A DNA stretch of 64,000 nucleotides from Aspergillus flavus (GCF_009017415.1 NC_092407.1:62001-126000); one strand, 5' to 3'. Positions 22,852 through 34,949 are shown, numbered from the stretch's first letter. Notes: generated by a model from the letters alone, not told the origin. Program-made: numbers and translations.

Positions 22852-24246
22852 ATGGGGCTCGAAAACCTCCCGCGGGAAATTTTGAGCCTCGTCATAAGTC
22901 TATTGATTGAGAGAGCAAGCCCTTGCTTAGATCCGCACGACAATTTACAGCATATCTGTAACGCGCGTCTGATGTGCCGTTTATGGAACACGTTGGCGAG
23001 ACCATTTGTATTCAAAAATGTGCGGCTGGCCTATACAGACGGGGAATACCAGGCTTGGAATGACATGCTGGACAGCGAGGCCGTTAGACAGGCCGTCCGC
23101 TGTGCTTACATCCGCTCTGCCCCGGACGACGATCACCCGCTCGGCATCTGGAACGCCTATACAGACTGCGGTTACAACGGCCTCCTTAGCGCAATCGGCC
23201 GCATCTCCGAATTAAACCGCATGAAGTCCCTCCATCTACGATTTTCCAGGCACTGCGCCGGCGTTGAAACAGATGATCCCCGTGATGAAGTTGTCGAAGA
23301 TATCCGGAGGCGCCAAGAGATCCTGGAATCCGTCTTCAAGACGATCCAGAGGCGTTCAAGTAACAAGTGCAGCGCGAGTACCATGCGTTCTCTGACCATT
23401 GAGAACCTGCAAAATGCCCCTCTGCCAGAATTTACCTCATCGGAGCTCTTCAGGAGTGTGACGAAGGACCTCAACGCTCTGCATCTCATGGTGGCTGATG
23501 AGTACGATGAAGCCGGACCCGACTGGGACACGTATCGAATTGAACGCCAGGTGTTTGAACCATACCTCCACCACCAGTGGTTGGCTCCTCTCTCCGATCA
23601 CCTGGTCTGCCTGACACTCTCCTTCCAGTTGGGTTGGGGAACTATACCAGGTTATTTTGACGGGAGCGGCCTCCACTTCCCAAGGCTCAAGACGCTGAAC
23701 CTGGGCAACTTTGTCATCGGGCACCACAATCAGTTTGACTGGGTCTTGACCCAGTCGTCGCTGATGTGCCTTCGTCTAGACCGATGTTCTATTGTGTCGC
23801 ACATAACTACACACGAAGACAATATTGAGAAATGGCACGTCCGGACCAACGACTGGTACGAGTATCCTCTGGGCTCCTTTGGCATTGACGGCCCCTATGT
23901 AATCTACGGCTTCTCGGGGACATGGGAGGCCATATTCGACAGCATTCGCACCGGCCTTCCTCAGCTTACCGTTTTCTGCTATCATTACGAGGATGACCCT
24001 GTCTTTCCGGTGCCCCCAGGGGCGCTATCTGTCAGCCTAAGCAACAAGAGATATACAACATTCGATGACTTCTGGCATGATGCGGATGAAGAATCTGGAG
24101 GGCAGGACTTTGGCGACAGTGAGTGGGGTTATCCTGATAAACGGTATGTGAATCGATCGAAAGAGACGAAAAGGGGAGACAGCCGAGCCCTGAACGCGCT
24201 GTTGCAGGAGATAAGACAACGGCAGCAGGCTCTTCGGTTGGACTAG
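22852..24246 (+). CDS. F-box-like protein
   Basis: Single-exon, 464-residue protein. The N-terminus (residues 3-50: LENLPREILSLVISLL, then LMCRLWNTLARPFVF) fits a short F-box, which would bind Skp1 in an SCF ubiquitin ligase. The rest has leucine-rich segments (LTLSF, LKTLNLGNF, LMCLRLDRC) like degenerate LRRs used for substrate binding, as in a large, fast-evolving fungal family. The C-terminus is acidic then basic and Gln-rich. The target is unknown. It is the first intact gene beyond the RIP block, and its GC content is normal. No damage is seen. Confidence 0.7.
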   Translation: MGLENLPREILSLVISLLIERASPCLDPHDNLQHICNARLMCRLWNTLARPFVFKNVRLAYTDGEYQAWNDMLDSEAVRQAVRCAYIRSAPDDDHPLGIWNAYTDCGYNGLLSAIGRISELNRMKSLHLRFSRHCAGVETDDPRDEVVEDIRRRQEILESVFKTIQRRSSNKCSASTMRSLTIENLQNAPLPEFTSSELFRSVTKDLNALHLMVADEYDEAGPDWDTYRIERQVFEPYLHHQWLAPLSDHLVCLTLSFQLGWGTIPGYFDGSGLHFPRLKTLNLGNFVIGHHNQFDWVLTQSSLMCLRLDRCSIVSHITTHEDNIEKWHVRTNDWYEYPLGSFGIDGPYVIYGFSGTWEAIFDSIRTGLPQLTVFCYHYEDDPVFPVPPGALSVSLSNKRYTTFDDFWHDADEESGGQDFGDSEWGYPDKRYVNRSKETKRGDSRALNALLQEIRQRQQALRLD

Positions 24247-24342
24247 CTTTCCGGGTCATGAAAATCTCAGGCGACATTCTGCCCTTCATTCTCGTGTCGG
24301 CCCTGCTACATTACATATTTTGGCACTTCATTTACCGGATGA

Positions 24343-24480
24343 CAACGCTTGGCTTAGGTAGATATTTCTTGGCACTTTATTTCCACCTCGCTGGACCTTT
24401 CTATTGCTACAATAGCTCTCGTATTAATCCGATATCGTGGAAATAAAATGCCAAGGAATCTCCCACTGACGCCGAGCTTT
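24343..24480. repeat. Imperfect inverted repeat / stem-loop
   Basis: Arms 24364-24386 and 24437-24459 are 23-bp inverted copies with two mismatches. Weaker complementarity continues outward to about 24350 and 24478. It lies about 100 bp after the F-box stop and 240 bp before the regulator start. It could be a terminator-like hairpin in the F-box 3' UTR or a small MITE remnant. No target duplication was identified. Confidence 0.55.
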
Positions 24481-24716
24481 TTTCTTCTCCACAAATGGGG
24501 CTGAGTTGTACAAATGCCGATGATTTAGTGCTGATTCTGCACTGGGACGTATTTGACCGGGGGCTGAAGCAATTTCAGCCTCAGAGAAGGCTCCAGAACG
24601 CTTCCTAAGGGTTTCTCTTCTGACACATAGAAGGCGAGCCTTTGGTGCACTTTAGCTAATACGCCCCAATCTCCCCGCCACTGACCGCAACTTGATCTAC
24701 GCCAACAAATTTGAAT

Positions 24717-26511
24717 ATGCCTAGCGATACGACGCTGCCGGGATTCCAGGTAACTGGATTCAGACTCCGGAGAACACATGAGAAGTCCAGGAATGGTTGC
24801 GTGAGATGTAAGCAACAGCGGAAGAAGGTAGGCCATGTCTCTACCACAATGGCTCGGCACACAATGTCCTGATTGTATCGCCCAGTGCGATGAGTTGAGA
24901 CCAAGTTGTTCTAGATGTACCAAGCGCATGTATAGATGCCGATACCAGAGCCGTCCGAGTGATGACAACCTGTCGGGGCAGGAACCGACCCACTTGCCAG
25001 TTCCTGATTCGCATGTCCCACCCCAAAGCCCTAGCACTGTAGTTCCAGGGTCTCGGTCGCCATCCGCACGTTTGAGTAAGCACCATTCGGTTCCTAGTCC
25101 TCCGTCTGGTGGACAACCCGCTGCTTCTCCAGGACTTAGTGCAGATGGAGAAAGACTAGGGTTGAATTCAAAGATCCCTGATACCCTCGACGCGACAGAG
25201 CTCGGTCTCTTGGCGCACTATATCACGCACACGAGCCAAACTATACCTTTCGACGATCTCGATCTTTACGCTCTGTCGGTAGGAGTGCCAAATATGGCTT
25301 TCAATTCTAGGGCTGTCATGTCATCCCTGCTAGCCTTGGCAGCCGCATGCAAGTCACACGATATAGCTAAGCGAGGCCAGACGCTTCTGGACCACCAGAG
25401 CCTCATGCAGATCCGAGAGCTACTGACGCTTGCGGAGCGCCACCATAGGGCCTCCCTTCGACACATACAAGCCACAATGCACAACTCTGATTCCTACGAT
25501 TTTGTTCTCGCAAACGCGGCACTCATGGTATTGTACGCCTCTGCCAGCCACTCCATCCGAGTCCATCTTGCGGCCGGCGCAAAACAGTGTGGGCAGCAGT
25601 TGCCCGATGAGCTACTGCCGCAACATTCCCAGTGGATCTCCTTTACACGCGCAGCCCATATAGCGTCCACTGCAGTTCTTAACGACATCGTCGATGCTGC
25701 AGATAAAGTCCAAAGTGCCATTCCTAGCCCGGCTATAGATACAGGATCGAATTCACCAATTCCGGTCCTCTGTGGTACGGGTGTCTTGTCACCGCAGGAC
25801 GGACCATCTGAGAATACGAAGCATCTATTTCTCCCTCTAGTCGCATCTACATATACTCGAGCCTTCGAGAGCCTGCGCCGGAGAGCTGAATTTACGGTGG
25901 CCCGTTTAAAGAGGTCGGAGCTTTCTCCTTGCAACACCCTACAGCTCGACGCATCCTTGGAATCTTTGTCCGTGCTGGAAAATTGTGCATCCCTGGCTCT
26001 GTCGACGAGAGAAGGTAACGAAAGCGTTCAGGTCCCCAGAAACCATGCTCTATCCTCTGATAGATCCCACAGAGTCTCACCATGGGTAGCAAGTTACATG
26101 ATCAGTGTGACATCCATGGAGTCGCCACGGGTGCTTCGACGGATCATTATGTCATTCCTGAACAAAGCACCGGCGGAGTATCTCAGCCTTGTCCGGTCAG
26201 TGCTCGACGCTCCCGACGTGGAGGCAGGAGTTGAGGATGGGCTGACACAGGATTCACCCGGAGCTGAGGCACCGTCACTCAACGCGGCGCATCTACTAGC
26301 CATGGATATCTTTGCTCATTGGCTGGTCCTTGTCATGTTATTGGATGGTGTGTGGTGGATTGGTGATATTGGACAGTGGGAACTAAGCCAGGTTCTGTCC
26401 TTGATGAAGACCCAGAATGTGCTTGGCTGGTCAATAGATACTCGCGAAACGTGGTGGCCTGAGAGCATGTACTTGGTTAAGCGGGAGCTCAACTCCAATG
26501 TCCTGCAGTGA
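24717..26511 (+). CDS. Zn2Cys6 transcription factor (2 exons)
   Basis: Nuclear fungal regulator. Exon 1 (24717-24827) and exon 2 (24886-26511) join in frame over a 58-bp GT..CAG intron, giving 578 residues. The splice assembles a complete binuclear zinc cluster: Cys28, Cys31, Cys38, Cys45, Cys48 and Cys55 (CVRCKQQRKK joined to CDELRPSCSRC). Without splicing the frame stops, so the intron is well supported. A Ser/Pro-rich linker (about 60-110) precedes a long alpha-helical region typical of the fungal-specific C-terminal domain (LLAHYITHTSQTIPF..). It lies head-to-tail before a secreted esterase, which it might control (inference). The binding site is expected to contain CGG half-sites. Confidence 0.88.
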
Positions 26512-26868
26512 GAGATCATCGATCACACCCTGTGTGGGGGTAATTGCTCTAGCCTGTATTGGTCTTATATCCCCCGTCCATGTAGGATATTAACCTGACT
26601 TGGTTTATGCCTTGAAAGGGTTGTTTTTCTTGTGATGGTGAAATCCCCAGTTTACACGGCAGTACGTACTCGGAAGTTCCGGATATCAATTCCAGTGCCG
26701 GACCCACGTCTGAGGAACTATAATGATATTTCCAGGTCTGGAGTCAAGAACTCGGAATATCCGTCGACCCACACGGTGGATTGATTACTTCTTAACGGCC
26801 GACTTCCAAGGCAACATTCCCCCCTCACTCTCATCGGCCTCCCTTGACTGATCATTCAATCTCACATT

Positions 26869-28335
26869 ATGAGAATTGCTTTGTTGCATCTGTTGACGAT
26901 CGCCGCAGTGGCTTCATCCGCCAGCCTCCGGATCAAAACCACTAGCGGTACAGTTCAGGGCACGGTCAACAGTACATACCCTCACGTTCGTCAATTCTGG
27001 GGGATTCCCTTTGCGCAATCTCCGGTTGGGAATCTTCGCTGGCTTCCTCCTCACTCTCTCCCCGATAATGCTACATTAAATTATATCAACGCAACCGCGC
27101 CGCCTCCTGCTTGTCCACAAAGCACTAGTGCCTCGAATGTATTCGCTAAATATGAACCCGAAATCATGATCGTAGGAGGCACCAGTGAAGACTGCTTGAC
27201 TCTGAGTATCTGGGCTCCGAACAACGGCAAGGACCTGTCGGACTTGCCGGTCATTATTTGGCTGTTTGGTGGTGAGTGGAGGATTGGTGGAACCGATGTA
27301 CCTGCGTGGAATCCATCGTCCTGGGTAGAGCGCTCTCAGGAACATATCGTGGTCGCCGTGCAGTATCGCGTGAATGTATTCAAATTCCCTGCTTCCAGAG
27401 CGCTCCAGGATCAAAACTTGGGGATACTCGATCAGCGCGCAGGGGTCGAGTGGGTCCAAAAGAACATCGCTCAATTCGGAGGAAACCCCGAGCGAATGAT
27501 TCTTTGGGGTGAAAGTGCAGGCGCAGGCAGTGCCGATATCCTGAACTTCGCTTATCCCGACGAACCGATCGTGCAGGGCTTTGCAGCCGACTCCGGCTCG
27601 GTTTTTCTCACGCTCAACACTCGCTCGACGGACGCCGCGGGCACGAACTTCTCGACGGTGGCTTCGTACTTCGACTGCTCAGGTTCCGCTCAGCACGAGC
27701 TAGATTGCTTGCGCCAAGTCCCAGCATCGGAGATCACGGCTTATCTGGCCACTTCGAACGGCTCCAGTTTGACATTCGCCCCGTTTATCGATAACGAAGT
27801 CGTCTTCGGCAACTATACCGAGCGCTACCTGCAGAACCGCCTCTCGAATAAGCCTGTTCTCTTCGGCTCAAATCTGGACGAGGGTACGCTCTGGTATAAT
27901 GCTTCTAATACTGCCGCAGCCCAGGACATGACTCTGTCCTATTTCCAATGCCCTGTCCCCTATTCCGTCGCTCATCGACAATCGCTCGGCCTGACGACGT
28001 ACCGGTACCAGTATCGGGGCAATTTCACCAACATCTCGCCCGAGGTGGGGCTAGGTGCCTATCATACCTCCGAACTCCCTCTTATTTTTGGTACGTCTGG
28101 TATATACGGTCCTGACAGCCACTTTGAGAAGGCTGTCAGTGTTAAAATGCAGGATTTGTGGGTCGCGTTTGCCAAGGACCCCGAGGATGGACTTGTACAT
28201 CAAGGGTGGCCAAAGGCGGCGAGTACGGATGGGAAAGTTATGATATTGGCCGACAGTGATAGTCACACTGTCTCTACTGTAATGGCTGATAGAGCCATCG
28301 ATGATGCTTGCCATGGCTACTATTCATCGTACTAG
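26869..28335 (+). CDS. Secreted type-B carboxylesterase/lipase
   Basis: Single-exon, 488-residue alpha/beta-hydrolase. It has a signal peptide (residues 1 to about 17), the family segment EDCLTLSIW (107-115), an oxyanion-hole strand with GG at 134-135, and the nucleophile elbow GESAG with Ser216. Glu338 in NLDEG and His399 in GAYHTSELP complete the triad. Many N-glycosylation sequons (NST, NAT, NGS, NYT, NAS, NFT) suit a secreted enzyme. It is shorter than the usual 520-560 residues: only about 20 residues separate the Glu motif from the CPVPYS segment, where relatives usually have a longer loop. It hydrolyses carboxylic esters, but the exact substrate is unknown. Confidence 0.88.
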   Translation: MRIALLHLLTIAAVASSASLRIKTTSGTVQGTVNSTYPHVRQFWGIPFAQSPVGNLRWLPPHSLPDNATLNYINATAPPPACPQSTSASNVFAKYEPEIMIVGGTSEDCLTLSIWAPNNGKDLSDLPVIIWLFGGEWRIGGTDVPAWNPSSWVERSQEHIVVAVQYRVNVFKFPASRALQDQNLGILDQRAGVEWVQKNIAQFGGNPERMILWGESAGAGSADILNFAYPDEPIVQGFAADSGSVFLTLNTRSTDAAGTNFSTVASYFDCSGSAQHELDCLRQVPASEITAYLATSNGSSLTFAPFIDNEVVFGNYTERYLQNRLSNKPVLFGSNLDEGTLWYNASNTAAAQDMTLSYFQCPVPYSVAHRQSLGLTTYRYQYRGNFTNISPEVGLGAYHTSELPLIFGTSGIYGPDSHFEKAVSVKMQDLWVAFAKDPEDGLVHQGWPKAASTDGKVMILADSDSHTVSTVMADRAIDDACHGYYSSY

Positions 28336-29153
28336 GTGTAACATTCTTGGATATCAATTTCAATAGAGTGAGTGTGGAAAGAGAGCACCGGAAAATATGT
28401 ATATTAGAAGATCATCGTTCATGCTTGACTGAATAACTTCCAAGTTGCACGGTTGTGATGTCCTATTAATCCTACTTCTACTATGCATCGTCAGAGTGCT
28501 CAAGTTCCATCCACTCTTCAGAATCTCCTATTCATCTCAGCATTTCCACTATCTGATAGCTAGACCACCTGAGCCCTTACTCAGCCGGGCCCTCCTAACT
28601 CAATTGGAAATGGCTGTTGAAAGTTGAGATTATCCCCCCTGCGAAGATGAGATGGTATGAAAAATGTGTTGAAGTATTCTCATCGGGCAGAAATTTCATG
28701 ATAAAACCATAAATAACTCAAAATCATATCTCCAGTCTGGGACGATGCAATTTCTGGGCTAAGAGTCGGGTCGTATTACTAATACGCTCCAGCTGCGGTG
28801 CCCAAGACAATAACAACCAATAGGAGAACGTCATATACGCCGGGGGCCTGAGTAAGGCTCAAGACGATGGCTGTGCTGTGCGTATATGGAATTCCCATGT
28901 ATAGAACCTCCCACTTGGCACGCTTACGCGTAGGGGACGAGTCGGGCCGTAGAGTGCTATTTGGAATACATGCCGGCTGTTGAGCTTGGTGATGATGTAC
29001 CAACACAAAAAGATCCAGATATCTATATATATATAAGGCCCTAGCTGCCCCCCGCTCTTGATGATTTAGTATACACTGGTTAAGCAATACCTTCTGTATA
29101 CCCTGCTATTTACACATCATACCGACTTGTTCTATCCGACTCTAACATCCATC
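28336..29153 (+). promoter_or_regulatory. Intergenic region with TATA box for cupin gene
   Basis: No gene is seen. A strong TATA element (alternating TA followed by AAGG, 29024-29038) lies about 115 bp before the cupin ATG. Confidence 0.5.
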
Positions 29154-29973
29154 ATGGTTTCTACGTCTGCCCTGCGCTCTATTGCCGCGGTGATGATCGC
29201 CCTTGCCATTCCAGCAAGCGCAGCACCCCAGCCGGTCAGCAAGCGCTCAACGTCTGAACTCAGCTTGACAGCTCAATTGCGACTTGCAGATACGTAAGTT
29301 TCAAAGCATGAACCCAGTGACGCAGAACAAATGATCTAATTGTCTAGTGCCATTGAACGTTACCAACTCCTCCCGAAAGATGAAGACTTTGTCTTCAATT
29401 TCACGGCAAGCGAGGTTCCGGTTGCCACTAGCCAGAACTTTCCTGCCCTTGTTGGCACTGGGGCTTCCTTCAGTATCGGGGAATTGCCAGGTATTTTCAG
29501 CGAGCACTGCCCTGGTTCTGAAGTTGCACTAATCCATGACCATAGCATGCAGCATGAGCTTCCTCCATCTTCACCCTCGTGCCACCGAGCTCTTTGCCCT
29601 TACGTCAGGGCGTCTACTGTCCGAAATGGTACCTGAGGCCGGCGTCCTGGACTCTGAAGGCAAGCAACGAGTCATCCGCGTGGAGCTCGGCCCCGGCATG
29701 GTGACCATCTATCCGGCCGGTTCGTTTCACACGCAGGTGAACCCGGACTGTGAACCGGCCAATTTCGCGGCAACCTTTAACTCAGATGAGTTTGCTGTGG
29801 GTCTGGTCGCCGCAGAGACATTTTCCCTCAGCGACGACGTGATTGCTGCCACCTTTGGGCAGAGCATCGCCGGTGAGGATATCGAGACTGTTAGAAACGC
29901 TATTCCAACGACGATGGCCATCAAGGTGGAAGAGTGTTTGAAAAAGTGTGGTAAGCAGAAGCGTCAAGCTTGA
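29154..29973 (+). CDS. Secreted cupin (germin/spherulin-like) protein (3 exons)
   Basis: Exons 29154-29293, 29348-29490 and 29546-29973 (introns 54 and 55 bp, GT..AG) join to 236 residues. A signal peptide is visible (ALRSIAAVMIALAIPASAA). The cupin metal-site motif is HLHPRATE in exon 3 (His-x-His-x4-Glu) followed by a conserved Gly, and the second motif is GSFHTQVNPDC with the fourth metal ligand His. Fungal members of this germin/spherulin-1 group are secreted or wall-bound metal-binding proteins; some have oxidase or dismutase activity. The intron calls are supported because only splicing joins the signal-peptide exon and both halves of the beta-barrel. It ends in a short Lys/Arg-rich tail. 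Confidence 0.82.
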
Positions 29974-30566
29974 TCAACTCAGCGTGGGTACCTCGCGAGA
30001 TGCGACTTTGACAGGAGATCGATGATTAGGCTGCACTGAGATTGTCAGAAGGGGTTGTCTTATTGCATAGAATAGTATTTCATGTTTCACATAACTGCAT
30101 GTACGGATTAGGAACAATACATGGTGAAGGTTGGTATTGAGGGCCATGATTCACCATAATATCTGGCTACAAAGCTGAATATTCTAATTCAAATAGAGGT
30201 GTTATACTAGGAGTACTTCTAGCACAAAAGCTGGTCCGTGTTTGCGGATGTCCATGTTCACTCCGGTAAGCCCTTAATGACCATCTAGGTCGTCCATGGC
30301 TGCGTTGGAAACAACCAGGGACATGTTGTGACGCAGCCAGTAGCTTCAAAACATGGTGCTTACAGCACAGGAAAGGGCCTGGGTGCAAAAGCCAACACAG
30401 ACCTCATTGATAAGCGAAATCCCGGCAAGATAGTTACGCAACGACTTCACTCAGTCAGCCGCCAGAGTCATACACCAACGTGCCCTGGAATCTGGCCTCA
30501 ACAGTGAGCCATATATACCAAGTCTATCCGCAATTAGTGTTCTATAGACACTCGAGTGTAACCATC
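29974..30566. other. Gene-free stretch
   Basis: No gene or repeat is recognised between the cupin gene and the DUF3632 pseudogene. Confidence 0.5.
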
Positions 30567-31458
30567 ATGCTGGTCAACACCCAATATGAAGGTTTTTGGC
30601 CGAGCAGGCAGCAGATAAATAGCCTCTTCACGAGGACACTCTCATTGCTTTCCGATTGCTCTTTACCACTCCTCCATCCCACTCTCGGAAGTCGCCAGAA
30701 TAGCGCTTTCCTGCGCGACAACGGAAGCGAATCCCATCCCAGAACACGGCGACCGACTCGTGGACTCTACCGTGGCACTACAGCAACTCCCCAATTATGA
30801 CTGGGGGGTGCAGGAGCTTCGCGAGCCCGCGATGTATTTGACTGAGTTTACTTTCAACCGTGGGTTATTCATTCAATGCTAGAGGACTAAACAGTCTCTA
30901 AACCGCAGCAGACGCTGATCACTCCTTCAATGCCACGACGCGCGACCAAGAGCGGCGCGGCTTCGTCAACGCGAGCATCTTCACAACTAAGCTCTACCTG
31001 AGGATTTCACGGGCAAATAAATTTGGATATTTCATTGGCTTTGGGTCACAGGTGCTGAGAAAGACGCGGGAGTCGGCTCCATGCGAGAAATTCCATCACC
31101 CGCTCATTAAAGGCTATATCGAAGAGGTGAAGACTGGCTGTACAATAAGCTGCGGGATCAGGAGCTGGAGGTGATGGATATCAGGACGCTGAACGTGTTT
31201 GTGCCTGCTGCGGCGGTGTGGATCGAGTACTGTGGCAAGGAAATACATGACAAAGGGGGTTACATTGATCAGGAGATTCCTGCCTGGGATAAATGGACTG
31301 GACCTGCAGGCTGGTCAAAGGAGCGATGGGCATTCTGGAAGGAGCGGTTCGAATGGATCTCCACCGTGACGGCGTTGGATCGACAGACGAGGAAGATCGC
31401 GACGAAGCCGGTGGAACAGATGACCAGCATTGAACGGGGAGAGGATGGAATAATCTAA
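30567..31458 (+). pseudogene. DUF3632-family gene with two frameshifts
   Basis: Family-like sequence runs through three plus-strand frames. The start (MLVNTQYEGFWPS) is at 30567. The frame changes between about 30640 and 30665, after which EVARIALSCATTE and LPNYDWGVQELREP read. A normal 49-bp intron (30860-30908) then leads to a second exon (ERRGFVNASIFTTKLYLR, VLRKTRESAP). A second frame change falls at 31129-31132, before DWLYNKLRDQE and the C-terminal block TLNVFVPAAAVWIEYCGKEI. Residue order is that of complete DUF3632 proteins, a fungal family of unknown function. Two independent indels make it a likely pseudogene; an assembly error at both sites is less likely. Confidence 0.72.
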
Positions 31459-32385
31459 TGCCGATTAATCCATGCATCCATATCAAGGCAAAGCAGAAGA
31501 GTGACCATTTCTGATTTATACGAGGATATGTCAACCGGTTGGGGAGACACCGTATCAACATTAGTGTAGGCTAAACATCCTCGAATTCTCCGTAGATTTC
31601 CCTTTGAAGACTAAGGTTGTTTCTAGCTAATGTCATCCAGGTACGAATTCACGTAAAACCTGATCGTTGCGCGGTATGTCAATACCCTCGCCGATGGGGG
31701 ATGCATCTGCTACCCAGAGTATACTATAGTAAGCAGCCTGTCCGGTAAGACCGCCTCGGTCAAGGCTTGAAAAGATGGATTAAGATATCTAGATGCCTCC
31801 ATGATATTACTAACCTTCGATAGTCAATGACATCATCCGAGCCCGAAATGCTGGAAGCCCAAAGTTGGTACGGTTCATGCTCCGATCCCCAACGCTATTA
31901 TCACCAATGAACAAAGGTCTAGGGATAATAGGCTATGCCACAGTATATGCCAGAGTATTCCATATATGCCCACAGACCGGGGAGCACAGCTGCAACTGGT
32001 GTCGAGCGATATCCTATGCCGGGTTCGATGCCACGAGACACAGTTCAGCTCCGATGACAATGACATCACGACATGGGAAAGGTGCGGAAGTATGACATTA
32101 GACTTCTTTGGGCCTCCAATTGAACACCACTATTGTGCATCACGATCCAGAGCTTATATGGGCCATTGTCCGCAACTGTTTCGTGGACCAAAATAAGCAT
32201 GGATTGTTGACCGCATCAAGCAATCCTCAGTTCCATACTTACCGAAAGCATCGATTTGCCAGAGGGTGCTGGGGAAGCTAAAAAGTCCATTGTATACCCT
32301 GCAGTTGTCGATTCAGTGGTAGCCCGAAAGGTATATTCTTCACTGTGCATCGTAACCTTGTAGTTCACCATATAATAGCAGGATC
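31459..32385. other. Gene-free stretch
   Basis: About 0.9 kb without a recognisable gene. Two short overlapping open frames at 31865-32196 show no family signal. Confidence 0.45.
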
Positions 32386-34168
32386 ATGCAGGCTAATAGA
32401 GCGCCAAGGCAGTTCGTTCTGTGCTTTGACGGCACGGGAAACAAATTCTCCGGCAATGAATCTGACAGCAATGTGCTCAAGATCTTCAGAGTAAGTTTCG
32501 TGCGACGGAGGCTGGGATTATATTGACCTGGGGTAGATGCTTGATCGCAGTGGCGGGGATCAGTTCCACTATTATCAGCCCGGAATTGGGACATATGTGA
32601 CTTCGACCTCGCTGTCAAATACCGGTCGTATCCACAAAATCCGGTCTGCCTATCTCAAAGCCAAAGACGCCGCCATAGGCTCCACCTTGGCGGAACATGT
32701 CATGGGAGGCTACAAGTTCCTCATGAGATACTACAGGCCGGGCGACGATATCTATTTTTTCGGGTTTAGTCGTGGGGCATATGTCGCACGCTTTCTAGCG
32801 GAAATGTTGGATGAGATCGGCCTTCTCGAGCCAGGTAACGAAGAACTCCTCCGGTTCGCTTGGAAGACATTTGCCAAATGGCAACAACGCCGACACAACG
32901 CAGAAGAAAAGGACAATTTATCCAGATACATGGAGGCGTTTCGAGAAACCTTTAGCCAGCCTGTGTCCCAGATTCGCTTCTTGGGACTTTTTGATACGGT
33001 CAACAGCGTGCCCCGATTTGAGAATGCATGGATGCAGCGCAGCAAGTTCCCCTATACTGCTCGCACCAAAGCCAAGGTGATTCGACATGCCGTCAGTATT
33101 GACGAGCGCCGGGCGAAGTTCCGGCAGGACCTGATCGGAGAAGTAAGACCGCCCTGTCCGACGGGCCCGACCTCTCGACGACAACAGGTGCGAGATCACC
33201 TTGCACGCCATCACTTATATCTCCCACACGGCCCAGTCCACCACCACCGTCACCATGATGAAGGGCAGCAAAAGGGAACCATGGGGGCTGATGGTGCTCA
33301 GAATGCCGAAAAGGCTGCAAATGGTGGAAGGAAACATACAGTGTACCGGCCGCCGGCACGTCGTCTTCGAGATGATCACTCAGCGCAGTCTGTAGCGAGC
33401 GCTGCAGCTAGCTGTTCGTCACTGTCGCTTGAAGCCGAAGAGGATGAAGAGCAGGATATTGAAGAGGTGTGGTTCCCCGGATGCCACGCGGACATCGGAG
33501 GAGGGTGGAAATTGGAGGATGGCGAGACGTATGCTTTAAGTCACGCCCCACTCGTTTGGATGGTAGAAAAGGCCCACGAGGCGGGTGTGAAGTTTAGCGT
33601 CAAGAAGAGGAAGGACTTCAACTGCTGGCATGATCCAGGGTGTAAGGCCCAGGGCCGAGAGCAGGACAGGGTTTCCCCAGAGAATCACATGAGCAACCCA
33701 GCCCCGATTGTGATTGCACCGGACGACACAGATGAAAAGCCGGATCTTTCTCACTTCGAACATGTTCTGCGCAGATCAAGTACGGACGGAAAGCTTCATG
33801 ATTGCCTTCAATTTCGTAAAGGGCTCCCATGGACCTCGGTCCTATCCTGGAAAGTGATGGAGTATATGCCTTTCCGTCGCATGGACTTACAAGACGATGG
33901 TTCCTGGAAGCCCATTCGCTGGCCCCTTCCTCGCGGTGAAGTGCGTGACATCCCTAATGATGCAAAGATCCACGTGTCAGCAATCAATCGTCTAAAGTTC
34001 AACCCAGAATATCGACCAGGGAATTTAATTATTGGTGGCGGCGGCAGAGGTGTGAAGATCGCGCCCAAGGAGTGTGGGATTGGAGATTGGGAGGTGGCCG
34101 CACACCACGGCTGTCCTATAAAGGAGACATATCTTCGCAAGCAAATATCCCACATTGCTGCTGCTTGA
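32386..34168 (+). CDS. DUF2235 alpha/beta-hydrolase-like protein (2 exons)
   Basis: Exon 1 (32386-32490) and exon 2 (32537-34168), separated by a 46-bp intron, join to 578 residues. The N-terminus [14 protein letters not shown] is the DUF2235 hallmark. The nucleophile elbow GFSRGA places Ser114, and [12 protein letters not shown] places a likely catalytic Asp354. The same fold occurs in bacterial type VI phospholipase effectors (Tle1-type); fungal members are intracellular and uncharacterised. A low-complexity His/Arg-rich and acidic insert lies between (about residues 210-345). The intron is supported because the FDGTGN motif sits in exon 1 and the expected continuation ([16 protein letters not shown]) starts exon 2. 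Intact, although its neighbours on both sides are broken. Confidence 0.85.
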
Positions 34169-34949
34169 TCAGTGTATGATGAAGTGCGTAATGTCGAGCG
34201 GGATGGTCAAAAGGACGGGCCACAGTTTGCGCATTGAAGGCATTGAACGGGTACCATTATGCTTACTGGGATGGATATCATTCAAAATTTTCGAGACTTC
34301 ACGCTTCGATGATGCAAAATTCCATATATTGTGTATGGTGTCATAGGAGTTAGTCTCTCGGTCACTCCTGAACTATACCACTTTTTGAACAATGGCGAGG
34401 TATAAAGATAACAAGCCACTCCCTCATATAAATGCCGACTTGCAAAGCGGATTCTTCTTCACAGGCTCCGCTATTTGAAAGATCTTGCGCAGGAAAGCTT
34501 ATTAACCAAATGTATCCCATAGTCAGATATGCAACAATCCAAACGCAGTTTTACAAAGAAAGGGCATATCACCGAGATATATAAAGCTCATATCGACCAG
34601 AACCCCTCTAATTGATAGTCCCACTAAGCAGGGGGCCTCATTGGCTTTTGGCCTTAAGCTAAACGATCCGTGTATAGTTCAATCGATCAATTAAACATAC
34701 ATCAGGCAAACTGTCATCTCATAATACTGACCAACAGCTCAGTACACCACAGGCGGCGGTTACACATTACTAGATCCTATAGAGTCAGAGTCCATCTGTC
34801 ATTTCCACCTCTATTCGTCCAATATAACCGGTTAGTAGGACTGCGAAGCTAGCTTTGCTTTGATGCCATCCAAAATCTCATCTGTGTCCTTGACTGAGTC
34901 TTTCCATTCACGCTGGATTGCGGACTGTCTTTCTGGTCCGCGAACTCGA
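34169..34949. other. Gene-free stretch
   Basis: No gene is recognised. The right end grades into the degraded 5' part of a P450 pseudogene, so the boundary is approximate. Confidence 0.45.

Noticed and set aside
31865..32196. Overlapping 76-codon frames upstream of the DUF2235 gene
   Set aside because: No recognisable domain, and neither joins in frame to the DUF2235 exon, whose own start and FDGTGN motif are clear.
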